Of a DNA stretch of 64,000 nt, positions 8,809 through 18,303 are shown one piece after another (position 1 is the stretch's first letter; every line of letters begins with the position of its first letter). The stretch comes from Nostoc sphaeroides (lineage in GTDB: Bacteria; Cyanobacteriota; Cyanobacteriia; Cyanobacteriales; Nostocaceae): the NCBI RefSeq assembly GCF_003443655.1, contig NZ_CP031941.1, forward strand, positions 5,206,501 through 5,270,500, read 5' to 3'. Made by a program: the position numbers and the translations under genes. The notes below the pieces were generated by a model. The model worked only from the letters and a program-made list of their open reading frames with translations, ran no database searches and was not told the DNA's origin.

Positions 8809-10413
8809 ATGACAAACAAAACAGACCGAATCATCATTTTTGATACTACACTGCGAGATGGAGAGCAGTGTCCGGGAGCGACTCTGAATATAGACGAGAA
8901 GCTAATTATTGCCAAGCAACTGGCGCGTTTGGGTGTGGATATAATTGAGGCAGGCTTTGCCTTTGCTAGTCCCGGAGATTTTGAAGCAGTCAGCAAGATT
9001 GCTAAAATTGTGGGGACAGAAAATGGCCCGGTAATTTGCAGTTTGGCAAGAGCGATTAAAGCAGATATTGAAGCAGCGGCATCCGCATTAAAACCGGCAG
9101 TTAACGCCAGAATTCACACATTTATTTCCACTTCAGATATCCATTTAGAGTATCAGTTGCGGAAAACACGGGCAGAAGTGCTAGCGATCGCCGAAGAAAT
9201 GGTAGCTTATGCTAAGTCCTTCGTGACAGATGTAGAATTTTCACCGATGGATGCGGCTCGTTCCGATCCAGAATTTCTTTACCAAGTGTTAGAGCGAGCG
9301 ATCGCAGCTGGTGCAACAACAGTTAACATTCCCGATACAGTCGGTTACACCACCCCTAGCGAGTTTGGGGCAATCATTAAGGGGATTATTGAAAATGTCC
9401 CCAACATCGACCAAGCGATTATTTCCGTTCACGGTCATAATGATTTAGGTTTGGCAGTTGCTAACTTTTTAGAAGCCGTGAAAAATGGCGCACGCCAACT
9501 AGAATGTACCATCAATGGCATTGGCGAACGTGCCGGAAATGCCTCACTAGAAGAATTGGTGATGGCCTTGCATGTGCGGCGACAATATTTTAATCCCTAT
9601 TTGGGAAGACCAGAAGAATCTCAAGAATCCTTAACAAATATCGACACCCGGCAAATTTACAAAACCTCACGCTTAGTTTCCAATTTGACGGGAATGTTAG
9701 TACAACCAAATAAAGCGATCGTCGGGGCGAATGCCTTTGCTCATGAGTCTGGAATTCACCAAGATGGGGTGCTAAAAAATAAGCTCACTTATGAAATTAT
9801 GGATGCCCAATTGATTGGTTTAACAGACAATCAAATAGTTTTGGGCAAACATTCAGGGAGAAATGCTTTCCGCACCCGGTTGAAAGAATTGGGCTTTGAA
9901 CTGTCAGATACTGAGTTAAATAAAGCATTCGTCAGATTCAAAGAAGTAGCAGATAAAAAGAAAGATATTTCTGATTGGGATTTGGAAGCGATCGTTAACG
10001 ATGAAATCCAACAAGCACCTGATTTGTTCCGGGTAGAGTTGGTGCAAGTTTCCTGTGGTAGCAACGCCCGCCCTACAGCTACAGTTACCTTGCGTACCCC
10101 AGACGGTGAAGAATTAACCGATGCTGCGATCGGTACTGGGCCAGTGGATGCAGTTTACAAGGCTATCAACCGGGTGGTGAATGTGCCCAACGAGTTGATT
10201 GAGTTTTCTGTGCAGTCAGTAACAGCCGGTATTGATGCCATTGGAGAAGTGACGATTCGTTTACGTTATGAATCTAAAGTGTTTTCTGGTCATGCAGCGA
10301 ACACAGATATTATCGTAGCATCCGCGCAAGCTTATGTAAATGCACTTAATAGGCTGTATTCTGCGTTGCAAAGGCAAGAAAAGCCAGAGGAAATATCTGC
10401 ACAGAAAGTCTGA
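8809..10413 (+). CDS. leuA: 2-isopropylmalate synthase
   Basis: First committed enzyme of leucine biosynthesis: condenses acetyl-CoA with 2-oxoisovalerate. 534 residues, the usual bacterial length. TIM barrel with FDTTLRDGEQCPGATL (residues ~10-25), metal-binding HGHNDLGLAVAN, NGIGERAGNASLEE and HESGIHQDG. The C-terminal ~130 residues form the leucine-sensing regulatory domain (VTLRTPDGEE, EVTIRLRYE), so feedback inhibition by leucine is expected. Single gene, start ATG 8809. Confidence 0.95.
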   Translation: MTNKTDRIIIFDTTLRDGEQCPGATLNIDEKLIIAKQLARLGVDIIEAGFAFASPGDFEAVSKIAKIVGTENGPVICSLARAIKADIEAAASALKPAVNARIHTFISTSDIHLEYQLRKTRAEVLAIAEEMVAYAKSFVTDVEFSPMDAARSDPEFLYQVLERAIAAGATTVNIPDTVGYTTPSEFGAIIKGIIENVPNIDQAIISVHGHNDLGLAVANFLEAVKNGARQLECTINGIGERAGNASLEELVMALHVRRQYFNPYLGRPEESQESLTNIDTRQIYKTSRLVSNLTGMLVQPNKAIVGANAFAHESGIHQDGVLKNKLTYEIMDAQLIGLTDNQIVLGKHSGRNAFRTRLKELGFELSDTELNKAFVRFKEVADKKKDISDWDLEAIVNDEIQQAPDLFRVELVQVSCGSNARPTATVTLRTPDGEELTDAAIGTGPVDAVYKAINRVVNVPNELIEFSVQSVTAGIDAIGEVTIRLRYESKVFSGHAANTDIIVASAQAYVNALNRLYSALQRQEKPEEISAQKV

Positions 10414-10582
10414 GATTGTATCTGGCAAACTGCCCATAATATAAGTATCGCACCTTCTTTTTAACTGATGCTAAAAAACTCCTTCCCGACGTTGGGGAGG
10501 AGTTAGGTGTGAGTTCCGAAAATTTTTGCTGAAGGTGAATTATCAGCAGAATTGTTTATAGATTTATCTCCCAAAAGTTAGT

Positions 10583-10915
10583 TCATTTTTTAATTTTTAA
10601 TATGGGTAGCACTTTATGTTTTAACAATTCAATTAAAGCTGGTTCCATGTATTCATATTTATCTGGTATATCTAAACAGATAATTTTTTTATCTTTAAGA
10701 AAGGGCTGAAAATTTTTCGATAGCTTATTTTTATGTGACTTCTCCATCACAAAGATAATATCAGCCCAGATAATAGATTCTGTTGAAACTGGTACTTGGG
10801 CATAGCGATCTAAACCTGCCGATTCCGTTTCAAGTCCTTCATATTCAGAAAATACAGCCTCGGCGGTGGGACTTCGCAATTTATTCTGGCTACAGATAAA
10901 TAAGAGGTTTTTCAT
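10583..10915 (-). CDS. low-molecular-weight protein tyrosine phosphatase-like protein
   Basis: 110 residues with the P-loop CSQNKLRSPTAE (CX5R-S) at residues 8-19, the hallmark of LMW phosphatases and related arsenate reductases, and a C-terminal DIPDKYEYM loop whose aspartates could supply the general acid. It is shorter than classical LMW-PTP (about 150 residues); this short form is a recognised stand-alone family. Substrate unknown. The 5' end points toward the TA locus at 10980-11503 but is transcribed separately (65 bp gap). Confidence 0.8.
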   Translation of the reverse strand: MKNLLFICSQNKLRSPTAEAVFSEYEGLETESAGLDRYAQVPVSTESIIWADIIFVMEKSHKNKLSKNFQPFLKDKKIICLDIPDKYEYMEPALIELLKHKVLPILKIKK

Positions 10916-10979
10916 TAATTAATATGAATGAAGCGATAGTATTTTATAAGCCTTTGAATCCAGGATTTTTACCTATTTA

Positions 10980-11319
10980 CTACTCATCGCTGTCAAAATG
11001 TCTCTCCTCCAATCCCAGCCAAAAGAGTAATACTTTTTCAACTTCAATGAGTTGTTCTGGTGTCAAGTCTCCCAACTTTCGGAGTAACTTTGCATGTGGA
11101 ATTAATAATATTTTGTACGTCAAACACTCCTGTTCGGAGAAAGTTTACCTTTAGCGCCACCTCAAATCTTGAACCGCGTGAGCTAGTCGTATGAGGAATT
11201 AGGGTTGCTAATGCTCGATCTTGCTCTAGGGCAGGAATACTGATAATTAAGCATGGTCTGACTTTTGCTGTGTAGCCAAGATCGACAAGCCAAACTTCTC
11301 CACGATTCGGGCTACTCAT
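10980..11319 (-). pseudogene. MazF/PemK-type toxin gene, frameshifted
   Basis: The N-terminal ~72 residues are typical MazF (NRGEVWLVDLG, VRPCLIISIP, then TLIPHTT and RTGVFDVQNI). After position ~11107 the frame runs into an unrelated tail and stops at 11044. A one-base shift restores a family-like end (IPHAKLLRKLGDLTPEQL, then a helix ending ERHFDSDE) with a stop at 10980-10982. I infer an indel that inactivates or alters this mRNA interferase. The start codon overlaps the upstream antitoxin by 8 bp. If the frame is real, the toxin is a 91-residue protein lacking its last strand and helix. Confidence 0.7.
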
Positions 11320-11503
11320 CGGAAGCTTCTTGCCGATCTAACTCCAAAAAAAGTTCTTCTGCATTCCAAACCAAATCTTCATTTGACAAATATGGAAAGT
11401 CCAAATGTCTGACCCTTTTTAAAATCTCCAGAGCTATTTCCAATCTCTCTGACTCTGGCAGACGATCAAAGGTGCTTAATAATTCTTCTACTGGAGCAGT
11501 CAT
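11312..11503 (-). CDS. antitoxin of the MazF-type TA pair
   Basis: 63 residues, acidic, mainly helical (LLSTFDRLPESERLEIALEI, then WNAEELFLELDRQEA). This is the small addiction-module antitoxin often found directly upstream of MazF genes in cyanobacteria. It overlaps the toxin start by 8 bp, so coexpression is expected. The reading frame is intact, unlike the toxin's. Confidence 0.75.
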   Translation of the reverse strand: MTAPVEELLSTFDRLPESERLEIALEILKRVRHLDFPYLSNEDLVWNAEELFLELDRQEASDE

Positions 11504-11528
11504 GACTCTCTTTATTAGACACCGAAAT

Positions 11529-11763
11529 AGGGCTTGCTGAATAGAAGTGTAATATAGACCAGATAAGGGTTTTAAGCGTTTTTCCCCAAAATAAGTGCAA
11601 GGCTATAATATCTAGAGTCTCAAAACCCTTGCACAATCGTTAGCGTTGGCGCAGCCCGCCGAAGGCATCGCTGGGTAAATATTAGAAACTGAGCGATGAA
11701 ACAACTATTTTGTAAGCTGTGTAGCTTCTAGATTTGCTTCTCTAGACTTATTCAGCAAGCCCT
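11529..11763. mobile_element. 235-bp inverted-repeat element, probable MITE
   Basis: Ends AGGGCTTGCTGAATA (11529-11543) and TATTCAGCAAGCCCT (11749-11763), with the 4-bp direct repeat AAAT on both sides (11525-11528, 11764-11767). The interior holds AAGGGTTTT / AAAACCCTT and a GCGTTGGCGCAGCCCGCC-type short repeat (11642-11672). No transposase frame. It could be a non-autonomous derivative of an IS with GGGCTTGCTGAA-type ends. The 11764-12012 remainder shows nothing recognisable. Confidence 0.65.
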
Positions 11764-12012
11764 AAATAGCATAGCACGTCGCTATATAAACATTCTGTTC
11801 GATGAGATCGCACCACAGATAACCTCAAAACTACGCCAAGTAGAAGCGATCATATTCTGTTTAGCTTCAGAAAGTTGCATTGGAGTGTGGTGTTTATTCT
11901 TAGATAATAAAAATCAGTCAAGGGAAGACCTAGCTTCCACGATCTCAAAAGGTCAGACCTCTTGACTGCTAACTATATTATAAGCTGTTATATCTCTAAC
12001 ATAAAAATTTTA

Positions 12013-12483
12013 CTACAATAGATTTCTTATTTCAGGACTTACACCACCAGCAGATAAATAAAAATCCTGAATTTTTTTAACGTACTCGTAAACAAGTTTG
12101 TGCAAATCTGAATCAAAATTTGAAAATCCTTGCTCTGATGATAAATCTTCGTCTTCATCTTGCCATACTAAATGCCCAGGACATGGTTCTTTTGATTTCC
12201 AAATTTTTTTGTCTTTCTCTGAAGGAGTAATGCTTTTATCCCATACACGAATTATATACATATCATTTGGCCAACTGAAGTAAACTCCTAGCTCAATAAA
12301 AAATTTTTCCAGGCTGACATCTATTTCAGATACCCTCATAGATGCATCATTTTCTTCATAGTCTGTAGAAGTTTTTAATTCACACTTGTTAGATTTTAAA
12401 CCCTGAATAATTGATTCAGAAATATGTATTAAATTATTTTCCAGCTGACGGTAAGTGAAATCACTTCTATTGTTCTGTTTCAT
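12013..12483 (-). CDS. hypothetical protein
   Basis: 156 residues from ATG 12483, which has an AAGGGG Shine-Dalgarno sequence 6 nt upstream; a longer frame to 12522 lacks one. Acidic, Asp/Glu/Lys-rich, cytoplasmic, with a DEDEDLSSEQ stretch near the C-terminal third and no membrane segment. I do not recognise a family. It follows the aspartic protease gene (stop at 12512) by 28 bp on the same strand, so it may be cotranscribed. Confidence 0.65.
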   Translation of the reverse strand: MKQNNRSDFTYRQLENNLIHISESIIQGLKSNKCELKTSTDYEENDASMRVSEIDVSLEKFFIELGVYFSWPNDMYIIRVWDKSITPSEKDKKIWKSKEPCPGHLVWQDEDEDLSSEQGFSNFDSDLHKLVYEYVKKIQDFYLSAGGVSPEIRNLL

Positions 12484-12511
12484 AATGCCCCTTCTGAATT
12501 GAGATGGTCGC

Positions 12512-12970
12512 TTACAATACACTAAGGTAAGTTTGCTCAGAATTCATCGGCAAAACCCGCAACTTCCGATTTTTCAGGTCTGGTTCTAACCCTAAAACTT
12601 CCATTGGCGTTACACCCAAAAGCGCATAAGCTACTTCTGTAAGTTCCAAACAATCAAAGGTTCCTTGACGTTCTCCAATACTAAGTTCAACATCTCGGAA
12701 AATCCGCCCCTGCTGCACTCCAGCCGCAGTCTCTACCTGGGCTTCTCCACCTTGGACTAAACCTAGTTGACTAATAATGCTAGCAGGTAAACATAGTAAC
12801 GTTGCACCCGTATCAACTAAAACATTATCCAAAATACAAGAGCGAACTTCCTCTGGAGAAATAAAGCCTCGCTGTGCCAAAACTTGATCAATTCGATTCG
12901 TGACAGTGAGGGTAATTATTACTTGCCCCATTTGCTTACCCTGAAGATTTGGTAGTACCAGCTTACCCAT
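12512..12970 (-). CDS. retropepsin-like aspartic protease family protein
   Basis: 152 residues from ATG 12970, chosen because AGGAG lies 9 nt upstream. ATG 12931 (MGQVIITLTV) is a plausible alternative that fits the usual family start. Catalytic loop VLVDTGATLLCLP around residue 63, and hydrophobic-Gly motif LLGVTPMEVLGLE near the end, typical of clan AA proteases. A frame open to 13036 is probably not translated. Separated from secA by 105 bp. Substrate unknown. Confidence 0.75.
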   Translation of the reverse strand: MGKLVLPNLQGKQMGQVIITLTVTNRIDQVLAQRGFISPEEVRSCILDNVLVDTGATLLCLPASIISQLGLVQGGEAQVETAAGVQQGRIFRDVELSIGERQGTFDCLELTEVAYALLGVTPMEVLGLEPDLKNRKLRVLPMNSEQTYLSVL

Positions 12971-13075
12971 TTCAGCAAACTCCTGAAAACAAAATATTTT
13001 TGAGAGATGCCTTAAAATACAAAGACGCAAAAGCACTCTCTGCGCCTCTGCGTCTCTGCATCAGATATTCCCTAC

Positions 13076-15868
13076 TTACACCATCTCAGACGAAGCCTGC
13101 ATCATCTGCTGAGGCTGCGGTTGGAACATGAACAACGAGTACACCACATCTCGGCGGATGTTAATCATCATATCCAAGAACAACTCATAACCCTCGCTCT
13201 TGTATTCAATTAGCGGGTCTTTTTGCCCATAACCACGTAATCCTACCGATTCGCGCAAAGCATCCATTTGTTGCAGGTGTTCCCGCCACAGAGTATCAAT
13301 GCGTTGCAAGATAAAGAAGCGTTCAGCTTGGCGCATCAGTCCGGGTTGAACTTGGTCAATCTGCGCTTCTTTGAGGTCGTAAGCAATTCGCACCTGTTCG
13401 TGGAGGAAGGCTTTAATCTCGCTGACTGTCATATCCTCTAATTGATTTGGTTGCAAATCCGCTAACAGATAGACGAATTCTTTAACTTTCTCAACCAGCT
13501 TTTCTAACTCCCACTCTTCCGAGGGCAAGTCTACATTGATATAGTAGTCAACGATGTCATCCATCGTTTTTTCGGCATACTTGATTACCTGTTCTTTCAA
13601 ATCTTGACCTTCTAACACCCGCCGACGTTCAGCATAAATAGCCCGACGTTGATTATTCATCACTTCGTCATACTCAAACACCTGCTTACGGATGTCGTAG
13701 TAGTAAGTTTCAACTTTTTTCTGTGCGCCTTCCAAACTGCGGGTAAGCATCCCAGATTCGATGGGCATATCTTCTTCCACTTGGAAAGCATTCATTAACC
13801 CAGCAACGCGATCGCCTCCAAAAATCCGCAGTAGGTTATCCTCTAAACTGAGGAAGAATCTTGTGGTTCCAGGGTCGCCTTGTCTTCCTGCACGTCCACG
13901 CAACTGGTTATCAATCCGCCGTGATTCGTGGCGTTCTGTACCAATTACGTGCAAACCACCGATTCCCACTACTTCATCATGTTCACGGGTAGTAAATTGT
14001 TCGTATTCCTGCTTAACGCGGTTGTAAGCTTCTCGCAATTTCAGAATCACAGCGTCGTCGATGGGAGCTTTTTCTGCTGCCACAGCTACCTTGTCTTCAG
14101 CTTCCAATTCCGGTAAACTGCGATCGCCATATTCACGCACCGCAATTTCTACTGCATCTTTGAGTAGTTTTTCTGTTTCCTTTGTTAACTGCGTGGGGAA
14201 AATTTCTGGTGAAGCCCGCCAAGTTTTGACTTTTTTACCAGGGACAAAGCCTTGACCACCGCCATGTCCTGTAGGCAATCCGGCTGCCCTTTGAACGCCA
14301 AAGGCATCTTCTGACTCTGGCATAACAATCCGGGGCATGAAGTATTCCCGCAGCTTCAGACGCGCCATGTATTCGGAGTTACCACCCAGAATGATGTCTG
14401 TACCTCTACCAGCCATGTTGGTAGCAATGGTAACAGCACCTTTTCGTCCAGCTTGAGCGACGATTTCTGCCTCACGCTCGACGTTTTCCGGTCGGGCGTT
14501 AAGTAATTCATGAGGAATCGCCAACTCCTTCAGCAGCCTACTCAGAAGTTCGGATTTTTCTACACTAGTGGTTCCTACTAATACAGGTCTGCCGAGTTCG
14601 TGCATTTCGGCACATTCTCTAGCGATCGCCCCCCACTTGCCCGGTTCTGTCTTAAAGACCATATCAGACAAATCTTCCCGTCTGCGATCGCGGTTGGTAG
14701 GAATTACCGCAACTTCCAATTTGTAAATTTTTTCAAATTCTGGTTCTTCCGTTTTTGCCGTTCCGGTCATTCCACCGAGTTTTGGATACAGCAAGAACAG
14801 ATTTTGATAAGTAATTGTCGCTAGAGTTTGAGTTTCTGGTTGAATTTCTACGTGTTCTTTGGCTTCAATTGCCTGGTGTAATCCATCACTCCAACGCCGT
14901 CCGGGTAGCACCCGACCGGTAAATTCATCTACAATTACCACTTCGCCATTGCGGACGATGTAATTTACATCCTTGAGGAAAAGTTCTTTGGCTTTAATTG
15001 CATTGAAAACGAAGTGCGCCCAAGGATCTTCAGGGTCAAACAAATCTGTTACTCCCAAAAGATTTTCGGATTCTGCAAATCCTTCATCAGTCAAAAGCAC
15101 GTTACGAGCTTTTTCATCCACATCATAATGCTCGTCTTTTTTGAGTGTGAATGCGATTTCAGCTGCTTGCAGATACTTTTCTGTAGGTCTTTCCACCTGC
15201 CCAGAAATAATTAGCGGTGTCCGCGCCTCATCAATTAAAATCGAGTCTACCTCGTCAATCACGCAATAATTAAACGGGCGTTGCACCACATCTGCCATTG
15301 ATGTCGCCATGTTATCCCGCAGGTAGTCAAATCCTACCTCGCTGTTGGTAACATAAGTAATATCGCAATCATAGTTTTTTTGGCGTTCACTGGGAGTCAT
15401 AGTTGACTGGATTAGCCCCACACTCAGCCCCAAGAAGCGATGCACCTGTCCCATCCATTCAGCATCCCGACGAGCCAGGTAATCGTTCACAGTTACGACG
15501 TGTACACCTTTACCAGTAAGTCCATTTAAATAACTCGGTAAGGTTGCTACAAGCGTTTTACCCTCACCGGTTTTCATTTCGGCAATTTGCCCTACATGCA
15601 AAATGATACCGCCAAGCATTTGGACATCAAAGTGCCGCAAACCTAAGACTCGCCGTCCTGCTTCTCGGACAACGGCGTAAGCTTCAGGTAATAGGTCATC
15701 TAGAGTTTCGCCTTTGGCAAACCGTTGTTTAAATTCGACGGTTTTACCTTTTAACTCCTCATCGGAAAGAACCTTAATTTCTTCCTCTAGAAGGTTAATT
15801 TCAGTAACAGAAGGTTGATATTTTTTAAGCTTACGAGCGTTGGGGTCGCCCAACAAAAGTTTTAGCAT
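13076..15868 (-). CDS. secA: preprotein translocase ATPase SecA
   Basis: 930 residues. Motor ATPase that pushes unfolded preproteins through SecYEG in the plasma and thylakoid membranes. Walker A MKTGEGKTLVATLP (~100), Walker B VIDEVDSILIDEART (~208), TITYQNLFLLY and GTAKTE, helicase motif GTERHESRRIDNQLRGRAGR, and helical scaffold and wing domains. It has an insertion around 530-610 (GHGGGQGFVPG and following), as in cyanobacterial SecA, and ends in a Q/P-rich tail without the Cys-rich zinc motif of enterobacterial SecA. Single gene. Confidence 0.97.
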   Translation of the reverse strand: MLKLLLGDPNARKLKKYQPSVTEINLLEEEIKVLSDEELKGKTVEFKQRFAKGETLDDLLPEAYAVVREAGRRVLGLRHFDVQMLGGIILHVGQIAEMKTGEGKTLVATLPSYLNGLTGKGVHVVTVNDYLARRDAEWMGQVHRFLGLSVGLIQSTMTPSERQKNYDCDITYVTNSEVGFDYLRDNMATSMADVVQRPFNYCVIDEVDSILIDEARTPLIISGQVERPTEKYLQAAEIAFTLKKDEHYDVDEKARNVLLTDEGFAESENLLGVTDLFDPEDPWAHFVFNAIKAKELFLKDVNYIVRNGEVVIVDEFTGRVLPGRRWSDGLHQAIEAKEHVEIQPETQTLATITYQNLFLLYPKLGGMTGTAKTEEPEFEKIYKLEVAVIPTNRDRRREDLSDMVFKTEPGKWGAIARECAEMHELGRPVLVGTTSVEKSELLSRLLKELAIPHELLNARPENVEREAEIVAQAGRKGAVTIATNMAGRGTDIILGGNSEYMARLKLREYFMPRIVMPESEDAFGVQRAAGLPTGHGGGQGFVPGKKVKTWRASPEIFPTQLTKETEKLLKDAVEIAVREYGDRSLPELEAEDKVAVAAEKAPIDDAVILKLREAYNRVKQEYEQFTTREHDEVVGIGGLHVIGTERHESRRIDNQLRGRAGRQGDPGTTRFFLSLEDNLLRIFGGDRVAGLMNAFQVEEDMPIESGMLTRSLEGAQKKVETYYYDIRKQVFEYDEVMNNQRRAIYAERRRVLEGQDLKEQVIKYAEKTMDDIVDYYINVDLPSEEWELEKLVEKVKEFVYLLADLQPNQLEDMTVSEIKAFLHEQVRIAYDLKEAQIDQVQPGLMRQAERFFILQRIDTLWREHLQQMDALRESVGLRGYGQKDPLIEYKSEGYELFLDMMINIRRDVVYSLFMFQPQPQQMMQASSEMV

Positions 15869-16103
15869 GGCAGATTATAGAACTGAATCAAGGGGGATGG
15901 CGATTAAAGGTTTGGCATTGATTATAAACATTTAACCCAACCCAACCTTCTTGGTTGTGGATGGGTTTCAAATGAGAATTAACTCAAAAACAGGAGAAAA
16001 ACGAGGCAATCAGTGTATTAAATGATTGGTTTTAACTCTTATCTTATATTTAGTCTTTCTTCATAGTATCATTTTGCCCCCAGATGGGGCCGGAGAGGGA
16101 ATA
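15869..16103. other. secA upstream region, nothing specific recognised
   Basis: AT-rich sequence containing the probable secA promoter (minus strand). No conserved element identified. Confidence 0.4.
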
Positions 16104-16234
16104 GAGTTAGGAGTTTGGAGTTTGGAGTTTGGAGTTTGGAGTTTGGAGTTTGGAGTTTGGAGTTTGGAGTTAGGAGTTAGGAGTTTGGAGTTTGGAGTTA
16201 GGAGTTTGGAGTTTGGAGTTAGGAGTTAGGAGTT
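16104..16234. repeat. heptamer tandem repeat (GGAGTTT/GGAGTTA)
   Basis: About 18 head-to-tail copies of a 7-bp unit. Reading it as protein gives a meaningless LEFGVWS chain in a 67-codon frame (16026-16229), which I reject as a gene. A typical cyanobacterial short tandemly repeated sequence. Two copies of a CTGTACAGA(C/G)G(T/C)GATTAATCGCGTCTC palindromic unit follow at 16257-16318. Confidence 0.9.
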
Positions 16235-16320
16235 ATGAATTTTTCAACTTTTAACTCCTGTACAGACGTGATTAATCGCGTCTCTTCCTGTACAGAGGCG
16301 ATTAATCGCGTCTCTAGTCC

Positions 16321-16908
16321 TCACTTCCATTCTGCTGTTAGGCGGCGGAAATTGTAATCACTAGCGCCTTGATGACAGCTGACACAGCTGCCAAGCTGGA
16401 CGGGACGTGGTAACTTAACTCCTGGATGCAAAGCTTTGAAATAACGTGAGTCATTAAGGCGATATGGTGTTTCTTCGTCGTCTCGCTGAACACGAGAGAA
16501 AGTCGAAAGATATTTCCACACCAAGATGCGTGGCGGATCGACTAAAGGCTTTAGTTGTGCGCCGTAGTGCTGTGAGTCTTCCAGGAGATTTTTCCAAGTT
16601 TGGGTGGGTAAAACGGCTGGTGGTAAGCCGATGTGGCATGTGGAGCAGTTTTCCAAATATAATTCTTGTCCTAATTGATACTGTGCAGGTACTACGTCAA
16701 CAGTGCCAATTTCGGCGGTAGGAGTAGCACTTTGAGCATTAGTTGCCAAGGCTAGAAGCCAACCCATAGCTAGGCTCCAGGTTACAATTACCAGAAGTAA
16801 ACCGAAAAATTGGCGTTTGAATTGGCGTTCGGCGCTTTGCTGTAGCGATTGGCGTTGGCGTAGCCCGCCGTAGGCATCGCGGATTTTGCGCTTAACAAAA
16901 ATTGACAT
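16321..16908 (-). CDS. two-haem c-type cytochrome-like protein
   Basis: 195 residues. One N-terminal membrane segment (~35-55, FFGLLLVIVTWSLAMGWLLA) after a basic head, then a periplasmic or lumenal region with two haem sites, CSTCH (~92) and CVSCH (~173). Conserved only in cyanobacteria as far as I know ('diheme cytochrome c'); its redox partner is unknown. Residues 10-21 (RDAYGGLRQRQS) come from a short dispersed repeat (16846-16881), so the cytoplasmic head seems to have been extended by repeat insertion. Start ATG 16908. Confidence 0.85.
   Translation of the reverse strand: MSIFVKRKIRDAYGGLRQRQSLQQSAERQFKRQFFGLLLVIVTWSLAMGWLLALATNAQSATPTAEIGTVDVVPAQYQLGQELYLENCSTCHIGLPPAVLPTQTWKNLLEDSQHYGAQLKPLVDPPRILVWKYLSTFSRVQRDDEETPYRLNDSRYFKALHPGVKLPRPVQLGSCVSCHQGASDYNFRRLTAEWK
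16846..16881 (-). repeat. short dispersed repeat in the cytochrome N-terminus
   Basis: Read on the minus strand: GCGATGCCTACGGCGGGCTA followed by CGCCAACGCC. Same family as copies at 11642-11672, 53767-53796 and 62702-62732. It encodes RDAYGGLRQRQ. Confidence 0.75.
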
Positions 16909-17055
16909 TCCTCACATTCCTAGATATTCAGAAGTGGCGCTTGTGCTAATCATAGGACTTACCCAGCGTTAGCAGTAGCAACATAGCAATGCCTATTGGC
17001 AAGCCCTTCTGCGTCTGCATCTCTCAACATTGCAAGGAAAAATCTCTTAGCAGTT

Positions 17056-17421
17056 TTAACCAGACTCACTAGAAAAATCAGCCAGAATATCTCGGATTTC
17101 ATTTGCACCAATATCTTCTCGGTCAGATTTGGAATAAATTGTTAGTAGCAAAATACTTGTAGGTGATTCAACTTGATAAATCAATCGGTATCCAGCACTC
17201 TTACCTTTTTGGATACTACTGTTGCGAACTCTCACCTTGTAAACAATATACTCTTCACCAATGCTAGAAATGCGATCGCCAACAATATTCCCCTGTTGTA
17301 ATTGCTCAATAATCGGTTGAACATCAGAGCGAATATTGCGAAATCTCTTAGAAAGGTAGCGTAAGTTTTGTTTATATTCAGGAGTTAAATCGATTAATAC
17401 CGATGGCTGTTCATTCGGCAT
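17056..17421 (-). CDS. RelE/HigB-type mRNA interferase toxin
   Basis: 121 residues. C-terminal half has the RelE fold signature (YIVYKVRVRNSS, KSAGYRLIYQV, ILLLTIYSKSDRED) with positively charged and tyrosine residues typical of ribosome-dependent RNases. It overlaps the upstream antitoxin by 11 bp, the standard TA arrangement. Frame intact, so this may be an active module. Confidence 0.8.
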   Translation of the reverse strand: MPNEQPSVLIDLTPEYKQNLRYLSKRFRNIRSDVQPIIEQLQQGNIVGDRISSIGEEYIVYKVRVRNSSIQKGKSAGYRLIYQVESPTSILLLTIYSKSDREDIGANEIRDILADFSSESG

Positions 17422-17662
17422 CGATTCCCTCCCACATTTCGGATAATGGCAGGCGTTGCCCCGCTTTTGCTTGCTGCAAGGCTCTCCTCAAGCTGGCTTT
17501 AATCTCCTCAACGGTTGTATCGTCAGGATCAACCTCTTCTAACTGCTCTGGAACCAACACAATCACCCGAACCTGATGAGGATAAGTAGTTCCCTGAATC
17601 GGCTCATCTAAAACTAGGTTTCCCTGAGAGTCAATCTTGCCAGTAACTTCGATCGCTTTCAT
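17411..17662 (-). CDS. antitoxin partner of the RelE-type toxin
   Basis: 83 residues. N-terminal beta-rich segment (MKAIEVTGKIDSQGNLVLDE), then an acidic stretch and a C-terminal amphipathic helix (EEIKASLRRALQQAKAG) that probably wraps the toxin. Family as commonly seen before RelE toxins in cyanobacteria. Expected to autoregulate the pair, though no clear operator is visible. Confidence 0.75.
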   Translation of the reverse strand: MKAIEVTGKIDSQGNLVLDEPIQGTTYPHQVRVIVLVPEQLEEVDPDDTTVEEIKASLRRALQQAKAGQRLPLSEMWEGIDAE

Positions 17663-17785
17663 TTGTTGTCTACCTTATTTTGTAGGAGATCCTAACATTT
17701 TAAGGATTTTAGGTGCATTAGGACGAATCTCCGTAAAGCAAAGGCAGTTATGAGCAGTAGTTTGATCTGCTTACAACTGCCTTTT

Positions 17786-18151
17786 TTAGACAACTACCGA
17801 AAAAGCTGCCAACAGTTCTACCATTTTTGCTTTCAGTACTGTAATTGCCTCTTCTAAAGTTTCACTTGGTTCTGTATCTAACAAGTGGGCATCACCTACA
17901 TCAGCACTTGACCAAAGATAGCTGTGTTGCCCTATGCTTAAACATCCTTGCCACTTATCTTCATAAGTATCGAGCGTGATAAAAAAACGCCGTAGCATTA
18001 GCTCATTGGGGTTAATAACAAACTCTCCCCATATAGAAAAGCCAAAATACTCCCCATTTTTTTCATTATTGTATTCCCAGTTACTCAAGTTGGGAAAAGC
18101 AGCTTGAGCTTGGTTTAGAACTTGTTGGATTTCAGCTTCTGTTAGTAGCAT
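17786..18151 (-). CDS. hypothetical protein
   Basis: 121 residues from ATG 18151 (an upstream in-frame TTG would add two). Compact alpha/beta composition with aromatic-rich strands (WGEFVINPNELMLRRFFITL, YEDKWQGCLSIGQHSYLW) and no membrane segment. Not recognised. Its codon use and intact frame suggest a real gene. It lies between a TA module and an R3 repeat. Confidence 0.6.
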   Translation of the reverse strand: MLLTEAEIQQVLNQAQAAFPNLSNWEYNNEKNGEYFGFSIWGEFVINPNELMLRRFFITLDTYEDKWQGCLSIGQHSYLWSSADVGDAHLLDTEPSETLEEAITVLKAKMVELLAAFSVVV

Positions 18152-18193
18152 TTTCAAGAGAAAGCAATTAGGTAAAAGCTTAGAAACAACAGT

Positions 18194-18300
18194 TATAGCC
18201 GTTCTCGTTCACGTGAGGTGCACCCGTAGGGACACGGCACTGCCGTGCCCTTACACCTCGCGATATAATGTTGTACGGCATCTGAATGGGAACCGCTATA
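18194..18300. mobile_element. R3-family MITE, copy 1 (107 bp)
   Basis: Ends TATAGCCGTTCTCGTT and GGGAACCGCTATA form an imperfect inverted repeat. The centre is the palindrome GGGACACGGCACTGCCGTGC plus CC. The copy at 38259-38365 has the same length and structure. TA at both tips suggests TA target duplication. Confidence 0.7.
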
Positions 18301-18303
18301 TCT

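Noticed and set aside
16026..16229. 67-codon ORF (LEFGVWS repeats)
   Set aside because: It is a translation of the GGAGTTT heptamer array with no ribosome binding site.
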